NCBI RefSeq assembly: GCF_014268445.2
Contig: NZ_CP077089.1
Location: forward strand, 2,473,501-2,537,500
Reading direction: 5' to 3'
Length of the DNA stretch: 64,000 nucleotides
Source: Pseudomonas tensinigenes
GTDB lineage: Bacteria > Pseudomonadota > Gammaproteobacteria > Pseudomonadales > Pseudomonadaceae
The position numbers and the translations under genes were made by a program. Below, one piece after another: positions 58,059-64,000 of this stretch. Under the pieces are notes generated by a model. It was not told the origin of the DNA. It saw only the letters and a program-made list of their open reading frames with translations, and ran no database searches. Position 1 is the first letter of the stretch. Every line of letters begins with the position of its first letter.

Positions 58059-59233
58059 CTCGCCTGCGAGTCGCCTTGCCGCCGCTGGCGGGCTTGACCT
58101 CAGACTCTGAGGTTGAATTTGCGCGCCTGGATCGGCACGACAAGGTCAGTCAGACCGGTGTCAGTACGCTGTTGCTGATTGAACAGGAGTGGCCGTTACA
58201 GCCCGTCGAGTTTTTTCTGCATCCGGCGGACAGTGTACTGACCAGTTTGCAGTTGCCACCGCTGGTGCCGGTGAAGATCGAGGCGGCGGTGAAGTGTGCC
58301 GCGCAGGCGCTGATTCTGGGTGGCACTGAACAAATGTACGTTGCGCACAGTGCTCGTGAGGTCTCAGGGCAAGTGTCGCTGGCCTGGCTCGCGCAGGCAT
58401 CTCTGGATCGTTTCGGGCTGTTATTGGCTCAGCACCGATTGAAGCTGCGAGGCCTTTACCCGGCGCCTTATGCTTTGCCGGTGCCCGCGCAGGGGCAGGT
58501 CAGCGCGAGTGTATTGGACGGGCAATTGCTGCTGCGCTTCAGCCGTGCGCAGGCTTCGGTAGAACCCTTGGCGCAGGAGCGTCTGGATGAACTCGTCACC
58601 AGTGGTCGCGGCTTGCAGTGGATCGGCGCAGATGCTCCTGCAACAGTCGTCGAACCACGACCTGCGGAGCAGCGCTGGTGTGGCGTTGCGCCGGGATGGG
58701 GGTTGCATGCAGGCATTGGCAAGGCTGCCGGCCCCGCTCGCGGTTGGGGCAAGGCCGCCTTCTGTTGCGCCTTGGCGATCGCGATCTGGGTGTCGGGGCT
58801 GAACCTTTACGCGGCCCGTGAAGTAACCCAGGGCGAGCAGCTCAAGGCGCAAATGAGCCAGCGGGTAAAGCAGGCTTTTCCAGAGTTACCGGTGATCCTC
58901 AATCCGTTGCAGCAGGCTCGCCAGCAATTGGCAGCCCGGCACAGCGGTGTGATGGCCGACGCGAATCATGGGTTTGCCTACCTGGTGCAACATGCCGCGA
59001 GCGCGCTGCCGTTTATGGCAGGCAGCGTCCAGCGCATGACCTATGAGCAGGGACGTTTGCAGTTGGAGTTGGCTGCCGACACTGCGCAGGCACCCGCCGA
59101 CGGCGCATTGCCGGGAGCGCTGACGCAGGCAGGGTTGGTCGCCAGACGCGAAGACAACGTGTGGATTTTCAGCCCGCAGGTTGAGCCGGCAGCGGTTGAG
59201 GACGATGCCGTCATGGACAGCGACGATGAATAA
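58055..59233 (+). CDS. gspL: type II secretion GspL (HxcY-like)
   Basis: A 392-residue protein. The N-terminal cytoplasmic actin-like domain (about 1-225) binds the GspE ATPase, one membrane segment follows (about 234-254, CCALAIAIWVSGLNLYAA), and a small periplasmic ferredoxin-like domain ends it. The end overlaps gspM by eight bases. Confidence 0.88.
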   Translation: MTRLRVALPPLAGLTSDSEVEFARLDRHDKVSQTGVSTLLLIEQEWPLQPVEFFLHPADSVLTSLQLPPLVPVKIEAAVKCAAQALILGGTEQMYVAHSAREVSGQVSLAWLAQASLDRFGLLLAQHRLKLRGLYPAPYALPVPAQGQVSASVLDGQLLLRFSRAQASVEPLAQERLDELVTSGRGLQWIGADAPATVVEPRPAEQRWCGVAPGWGLHAGIGKAAGPARGWGKAAFCCALAIAIWVSGLNLYAAREVTQGEQLKAQMSQRVKQAFPELPVILNPLQQARQQLAARHSGVMADANHGFAYLVQHAASALPFMAGSVQRMTYEQGRLQLELAADTAQAPADGALPGALTQAGLVARREDNVWIFSPQVEPAAVEDDAVMDSDDE

Positions 59234-59768
59234 TCTACTGGCGATCTATCGGGCTCGCTGGCTGCTGCTGCGAGCACAGATTCATCGGCATTGGGCGCCG
59301 CTGACCTTGCGCGAAAAACGCCTGGTCGCGGGCACCGCATTGATGTTGGGGGGCGTGCTGATCTGGCTGCTGCTCGTCCAGCCACCGCTGAAAAAGATTG
59401 AACATTGGCAGACCGAAACGCCGAAGTTGCGTGGCCAGGCCGAAGCGCTGGATCTGTTGTTGCGCGAGGTGGCGACAGCGCCCATTGGGCAAAACGTCGA
59501 GCGGTCATTGCAGCAATCTCTCGATGGCAACGGGCTGCTTGGTCACTACCAGTTGCAGGCAATTGGCACCGCTTGGCAGTTGACGTTCGAGGATGCGCCC
59601 GCTGATGCCGTCATCAGTTGGCTGTTAATCCACCCCGTGCAGTTTTCACTTGAAGTGGTCGAGGCTCGTTTGCAGCGTGCAGACGCAGCCAAGGTCGACG
59701 ATACGGCCGGCACTTTGTCAGGCACCGTTCGCATGGATCAGGCGCAGGGCGCTAAGGAAGCTTCATGA
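59226..59768 (+). CDS. gspM: type II secretion GspM (HxcZ-like)
   Basis: A 180-residue protein with one membrane segment (about 37-57, LVAGTALMLGGVLIWLLLVQ) after a basic LREKR, and a periplasmic domain. It pairs with GspL in the inner-membrane platform. The start at 59226 fits the LLRAQIHRHWAPLTLREKRL pattern. It overlaps gspL and gspD. Confidence 0.88.
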   Translation: MNNLLAIYRARWLLLRAQIHRHWAPLTLREKRLVAGTALMLGGVLIWLLLVQPPLKKIEHWQTETPKLRGQAEALDLLLREVATAPIGQNVERSLQQSLDGNGLLGHYQLQAIGTAWQLTFEDAPADAVISWLLIHPVQFSLEVVEARLQRADAAKVDDTAGTLSGTVRMDQAQGAKEAS

Positions 59769-62131
59769 AGTGGTCAGGTTCCAATTATGTACGTACGGCC
59801 GCGCCGTTTCTGTTGTTGGCACTGAGCGCATGCAGCAACACCACCACACCGCAAAACCAGCCGCCATTGCTGGTCGACAGTGAACTCGGTCGGCCGCTGG
59901 CCAACACCCAGCGTAACGGCGACGCGGTGCTCGACCGCGAGCGCGCACAGGCCCAAGCGCGACCTGTGCCGAAGCAATTGCACAACATCAGCAAGAGTGC
60001 GCGCAGCGGCGCGGCGTCGTCGGGCATTGCCTTGCCGAGTAATCCGTTGGGTGATCAACCGGTGACGCTGAATTTTGTCGATGCGGATATTCAAGCGGTG
60101 GTGCGGGCGTTGTCGCGTTCGACCGGGCAGCAGTTTTTGGTTGATCCTCGGGTGAAGGGCTCGTTGACGCTGGTCTCGGAAGGTCAGGTGCCGGCGCGGC
60201 AGGCTTACGACATGTTGCTGGCGGCGTTGCGCATGCAGGGTTTCAGTGTGGTTGATGTGGGCGGTGTGGCGCAGGTGGTGCCGGAGGCGGATGCGAAACT
60301 GCTGGGTGGGCCGATTTACAGCGCTGACAAACCGGCGGGTAACGGCATGCTCACGCGGACGTTTCGCCTGCAATACGAAAACGCGGTGAACCTGATTCCG
60401 GTGCTGCGGCCGATTGTTTCGCCGAACAACCCGATCAACGCCTATCCGGGCAATAACACCATCGTCATCACTGATTACGCGGAGAACCTGACCCGTGTTG
60501 CGCAGTTGATTGCGAGCATTGATTCGCCGAGTGCGATCGACACGGATGTGGTGCAGATTCAGAACGGTATCGCCGCTGACATCGCGCCGATGGTGGCGGA
60601 TCTGCTGGATGCGCCGGGTAATGATCCGACGCAGAAAATCGCGGTGATTGGTGATCCGCGTTCCAACACCATCATCATTCGCGCCGGCAGTCCCGAGCGC
60701 ACGGAGCTGGCGCGTAATCTGATCTACAAACTGGATAACGCGCAGAGCAATCCGAGCAATCTGCATGTGGTTTATCTGCGTAACGCCCAAGCGGCGAAAC
60801 TGGCGCAGGCCTTGCGCGGTTTGCTCACGGGTGAGGGTGATAGCGGCACCAGTGACAGTGCGCGCTCGGTGCTTAGTGCGATGGGTGCAAGTACTGGCGG
60901 CAGCGCTGGGCAGAACGGCCAGAGCGGCACGCAAACCAGCGGCACGACATCGACCAGCAATAGCAGCGGCAGTGCCGGTGGCAGTTACGCACAAGGCAGT
61001 GGCGGCACCAGTAGCAGCGGTAATCAGGCGAGCGAACAGAACGTCGCCTTCAGTGCCGGCGGCGTAACGATTCAGGCCGACGCCACCACCAACACTTTGC
61101 TGATTTCCGCGCCGGAGCCGTTGTATCGCAACCTGCGCGAGGTGATCGATCTGCTCGACCAGCGCCGCGCGCAAGTGGTAATCGAAAGCCTGATCGTCGA
61201 AGTCGGCGAGGACGATGCCAGTGAGTTTGGTGTGCAATGGCAGACCGGCAATCTCGGCGGCAATGGCGTGATCGGCGGGGCGAATCTCGGTGGTTCGGGG
61301 ATCAACGTCAACGGCAAGACCAGCATCGACGTGTTGCCGCAAGGTTTGAACCTGGGCTACGTCAACGGCACCGTCGATATCCCCGGCATCGGCAAGATTC
61401 TTGACCTGAAAGTGCTGGCACGGGCCTTGAAGAGCAAGGGCGGCACCAACGTGCTGTCGACGCCGAACCTGCTGACCCTCGATAACGAAGCGGCGAGTAT
61501 TTTCGTTGGCCAGACCATTCCGTTTGTCAGCGGCAGTTATGTGACTGGCGGTGGCGGCACCAGCAATAACCCGTTCCAGACCGTGACCCGAGAAGAGGTG
61601 GGTTTGAAGCTCAATGTGCGCCCGCAGATTTCCGAGGGCGGCACGGTGAAGCTCGATATCTATCAGGAAGTCAGCAGCATTGATGAGCGGGCGTCGGCCA
61701 GTTCGACCTCGGCCGGCATTGTCACCAACAAACGCGCGATCGATACCAGCATCCTGCTCGATGACGGCCAGATCATGGTCCTCGGCGGATTGCTGCAGGA
61801 CGGCTACAGCCAGAGTAACGACGCGGTGCCTTGGCTGGGCAGCCTGCCGGGCATCGGCGCGCTGTTTCGCAACGAACGCCGGGCGATCACCAAGACCAAC
61901 CTGATGGTGTTTCTGCGCCCGTACATCATCCGCGACAGCGAAGCGGGGCGCAGCATCACCCTCAACCGTTACGACTTCATGCGCCGCGCTCAGGGTGGTT
62001 TGCAACCGGAACGCAGCTGGGCAATGCCGGACATGCAGGCGCCGCAGTTGCCGACGGCGGCACAAGGTGTGCCGGCGGTGTTACCAAGTTCTGGCCCACG
62101 CGCAACCATCAAAGCGGTGCCCATCCAATGA
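59765..62131 (+). CDS. gspD: type II secretion secretin GspD, lipoprotein type (HxcQ-like)
   Basis: A 788-residue outer-membrane secretin. The signal ends in a lipobox (LLALSAC, about Cys 21), so the protein should be lipidated. N0 to N3 domains follow (VTLNFVDADIQAVVRAL, IVITDYAENLTRVAQLI, IIIRAGSPERTELARNLIY), with a Ser/Gly/Thr-rich insert near 372-425, and the secretin channel (VPWLGSLPGIGALFR, TNLMVFLRPYII). HxcQ of P. aeruginosa is such a liposecretin and needs no pilotin. No pilotin gene is seen here. Confidence 0.95.
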   Translation: MKWSGSNYVRTAAPFLLLALSACSNTTTPQNQPPLLVDSELGRPLANTQRNGDAVLDRERAQAQARPVPKQLHNISKSARSGAASSGIALPSNPLGDQPVTLNFVDADIQAVVRALSRSTGQQFLVDPRVKGSLTLVSEGQVPARQAYDMLLAALRMQGFSVVDVGGVAQVVPEADAKLLGGPIYSADKPAGNGMLTRTFRLQYENAVNLIPVLRPIVSPNNPINAYPGNNTIVITDYAENLTRVAQLIASIDSPSAIDTDVVQIQNGIAADIAPMVADLLDAPGNDPTQKIAVIGDPRSNTIIIRAGSPERTELARNLIYKLDNAQSNPSNLHVVYLRNAQAAKLAQALRGLLTGEGDSGTSDSARSVLSAMGASTGGSAGQNGQSGTQTSGTTSTSNSSGSAGGSYAQGSGGTSSSGNQASEQNVAFSAGGVTIQADATTNTLLISAPEPLYRNLREVIDLLDQRRAQVVIESLIVEVGEDDASEFGVQWQTGNLGGNGVIGGANLGGSGINVNGKTSIDVLPQGLNLGYVNGTVDIPGIGKILDLKVLARALKSKGGTNVLSTPNLLTLDNEAASIFVGQTIPFVSGSYVTGGGGTSNNPFQTVTREEVGLKLNVRPQISEGGTVKLDIYQEVSSIDERASASSTSAGIVTNKRAIDTSILLDDGQIMVLGGLLQDGYSQSNDAVPWLGSLPGIGALFRNERRAITKTNLMVFLRPYIIRDSEAGRSITLNRYDFMRRAQGGLQPERSWAMPDMQAPQLPTAAQGVPAVLPSSGPRATIKAVPIQ

Positions 62132-62163
62132 CGCCGACATCGCCCCTTGATCTGGAAAACGGA

Positions 62164-62264
62164 CCTGTAGGAGCTGCCGAAGGCTGCGATCTTTTGATCT
62201 TGCTCTTCGACGGACCCAAACGACCAAAGATCAAAAGATCGCAGCCTTCGGCAGCTCCTACAGG
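62164..62264. repeat. 37-bp perfect inverted repeat between gspD and gspE
   Basis: Arms 62164-62200 and 62228-62264 are exact reverse complements (core gtaggagctgccgaaggctg) separated by 27 bases. This is a different REP family from the gggagcgagcc pairs. In RNA it would form a long hairpin inside the secretion operon, and gspE begins 19 bases after it. Confidence 0.92.
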
Positions 62265-62282
62265 GATTGGGGAGGGCTTGAG

Positions 62283-63689
62283 ATGAGTGCGCTGCCTTAC
62301 GCCTGGGCCAAGGCGCAGCGCATTCTGTTGTGTGATGGCGTGTTGACGGTGTGCCCGTCGACGCCGGGCTGGTCGATCAGCGAGGCGCGGCGGCAGTTCG
62401 GCGCGACCACGATTCAGCGCGTGCGCGATGATGAGCTCGATGGTTTGCTCGCCAGCGCGTACGCCGACACTGGCAGCGCGGCGGCGGTGGTCGGTGCTGC
62501 AGAAAACGAAGTCGACCTCGACCGCCTGATGCAGGACATGCCGGAAATCACCGACCTGCTCGACACCCAGGACGGCGCCCCGGTGATCCGCATGATCAAC
62601 GCGCTGCTGACCCAGGCCGCGCGCGACGAGGCCAGCGACATTCACATCGAACCGTTCGAAACCCACTCAGTGGTGCGCTACCGCGTCGACGGCACGCTAC
62701 GTGACGTGGTCTCGCCGCGCAAGGCGTTACACGGTGCGTTGGTGTCGCGGATCAAGATCATGGCCCAGCTCGACATCGCCGAAAAACGCCTGCCACAGGA
62801 CGGTCGCATTGCCTTGCGGGTGGCCGGGCGGCCGATCGATATTCGTGTTTCAACGGTGCCGACCGGCCATGGCGAAAGGGTGGTGATGCGTCTGCTCGAC
62901 AAACAAGCCGGGCGTCTGCACCTGGAAACCCTCGGCATGGACGCGCAGGTGCTGGCCAAACTCGATCACCTGATCCGCCAGCCCCACGGCATTGTGCTGG
63001 TCACCGGCCCCACCGGCAGCGGCAAGACCACCAGCCTTTACGCGGCACTGGCACGGCTGGATGCGAGTACCAGCAACATCCTCACCGTGGAAGATCCGGT
63101 GGAATACGACTTGCCGGGGATCAGCCAGATTCAGGTCAACGCCAAGATCGACATGACCTTCGCCCTGGCGCTGCGGGCGATTCTGCGCCAAGACCCGGAC
63201 ATCATCATGATCGGCGAGATCCGCGATCTCGAAACTGCGCAAATTGCCGTGCAGGCGTCGCTGACCGGGCATTTGGTGTTGGCGACCTTGCACACCAACG
63301 ACGCAGTGTCGGCGGTCAACCGCTTGATCGACATGGGCGTCGAACCGTTTCTGCTGGCCTCGTCGATGCTCGGGGTGCTCGCGCAAAGATTAGTGCGGCG
63401 CCTGTGCAATCACTGCAAGCAGGAAGACCCAACGGCACCGGGCACTTGGCGTCCGGTTGGCTGCCCGGCGTGCAATCAAACCGGCTACAGCGGCCGCACC
63501 GGCATCCATGAATTGTTCTGCATCGACGACGATATCCGCACACTGATCCACCAAGGGGCAGGGGAGCAGGCTCTGCGCGCATCAGCCGCCAAGGCCGGGA
63601 TGTTCAGCCTGCGTGAGGACGGCGAGCGCTGGATCCGCAGCGGCGCCACCGCGCCCGAAGAAATCCTCCGTGTGACACGGGACGCCTGA
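62283..63689 (+). CDS. gspE: type II secretion ATPase GspE (HxcR-like)
   Basis: A 468-residue hexameric ATPase. Walker A is [15 protein letters not shown] (about residue 242), with the Asp box [13 protein letters not shown] and Walker [16 protein letters not shown]. The zinc-finger CNHC...CPAC is in the C-terminal CM domain. It acts on the inner side of the membrane with GspL and GspF. It overlaps gspF by one base. Confidence 0.96.
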   Translation: MSALPYAWAKAQRILLCDGVLTVCPSTPGWSISEARRQFGATTIQRVRDDELDGLLASAYADTGSAAAVVGAAENEVDLDRLMQDMPEITDLLDTQDGAPVIRMINALLTQAARDEASDIHIEPFETHSVVRYRVDGTLRDVVSPRKALHGALVSRIKIMAQLDIAEKRLPQDGRIALRVAGRPIDIRVSTVPTGHGERVVMRLLDKQAGRLHLETLGMDAQVLAKLDHLIRQPHGIVLVTGPTGSGKTTSLYAALARLDASTSNILTVEDPVEYDLPGISQIQVNAKIDMTFALALRAILRQDPDIIMIGEIRDLETAQIAVQASLTGHLVLATLHTNDAVSAVNRLIDMGVEPFLLASSMLGVLAQRLVRRLCNHCKQEDPTAPGTWRPVGCPACNQTGYSGRTGIHELFCIDDDIRTLIHQGAGEQALRASAAKAGMFSLREDGERWIRSGATAPEEILRVTRDA

Positions 63690-64000
63690 TGAATCGCTAT
63701 CGTTTTGAAGCCGCCGACGCGACCGGCAAGATTGAATCCGGGCACCTTGAGGCGGACAGCCAGGCTGCCGCGTTCTCAACGTTACGCGGGCGCGGATTGA
63801 CCGCGTTGTCGGTGCATAAGGAGAGCAATGTCGCCAGCCATGGTGGCGGCGGATTGTTCAGCGCCAAGCTCTCGGACAACGACCTTGCTTGGGCCACGCG
63901 GCAATTGGCGAGCTTGTTGGGCGCGAGTCTGCCGCTTGAAGCTGCGCTGAGTGCCACGGTCGAGCAGGCCGAGAAAAAACACATCGCCCACACCCTTAGC
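63689..64000 (+). CDS. gspF: type II secretion platform protein GspF (HxcS-like), cut by the window edge
   Basis: The first 104 residues of a GspF/PilC-type membrane protein. [24 protein letters not shown] is the usual start, followed by LRGRGLTALSV and the first T2SSF repeat with DLAWATRQLASLLGASLPLEAALS. It overlaps gspE by one base (TGATG). The remainder lies beyond base 64000. Confidence 0.92.
   Translation, partial: MNRYRFEAADATGKIESGHLEADSQAAAFSTLRGRGLTALSVHKESNVASHGGGGLFSAKLSDNDLAWATRQLASLLGASLPLEAALSATVEQAEKKHIAHTLS

Overview
The window is a piece of a Pseudomonas chromosome, most likely from the P. fluorescens group. Four things point there: the gene order leuB-asd-asd2-fimV-truA-trpF-accD-folC-dedD-cvpA-purF-metZ, the thrS-infC-rpmI-rplT-pheS-pheT-ihfA-merR block, an RsmE protein that nearly matches the structurally characterised one of P. 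protegens, and the REP palindromes (core gggagcgagcctgctcgcga) typical of that group. Assignments rest on reading the sequence and on remembered family features; no database search was run.

Layout. 1-16.4 kb is housekeeping and biosynthesis on the + strand: leucine (leuB), aspartate family (asd and a Cys-less paralogue), FimV, TruA, TrpF, AccD, FolC, a SPOR protein, CvpA, PurF, MetZ and a short-chain dehydrogenase. A tRNA-Val/tRNA-Asp/tRNA-Asp operon follows. 17.5-23.1 kb is an operon for an exported molybdenum hydroxylase (large subunit, 2Fe-2S subunit, triheme cytochrome c, XdhC maturation factor). 23.1-30.9 kb is a patchwork: a PuuB-type oxidase, tRNA-Val(GAC), a DUF2214 membrane protein, rsmE, a lipoprotein, a siderophore-interacting protein, a DUF1654-endA pair behind a LexA box, periplasmic asparaginase, and a FlxA-like coiled-coil protein behind a sigma-28-type promoter. 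30.9-38.0 kb is a ribose operon rbsBACRKD that ends in an exported nucleoside hydrolase. 38.0-40.1 kb holds small genes, including a cold-shock protein. 40.4-47.7 kb is the translation block. 

At tRNA-Pro(GGG) (47,776-47,852) a 5.1-kb islet is inserted. It is bounded by a 47-bp direct repeat of the 3' half of the tRNA (47,808-47,854 and 52,942-52,988). It carries five intact genes of unknown function, gene debris, and a frameshifted remnant of a tyrosine-integrase N-terminus beside the right repeat. This islet is the best place in the window to look for an undescribed function, but nothing in the sequence proves one.

After a few small genes and a NADAR-family gene, 54.5 kb to the right edge is a type II secretion cluster. 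Its gene order and mixed strands (J,H on -, C on +, I on -, then G,K,L,M,D,E,F on +) match the Hxc system of P. aeruginosa, and its secretin carries its own lipobox. gspF is cut by the window edge.
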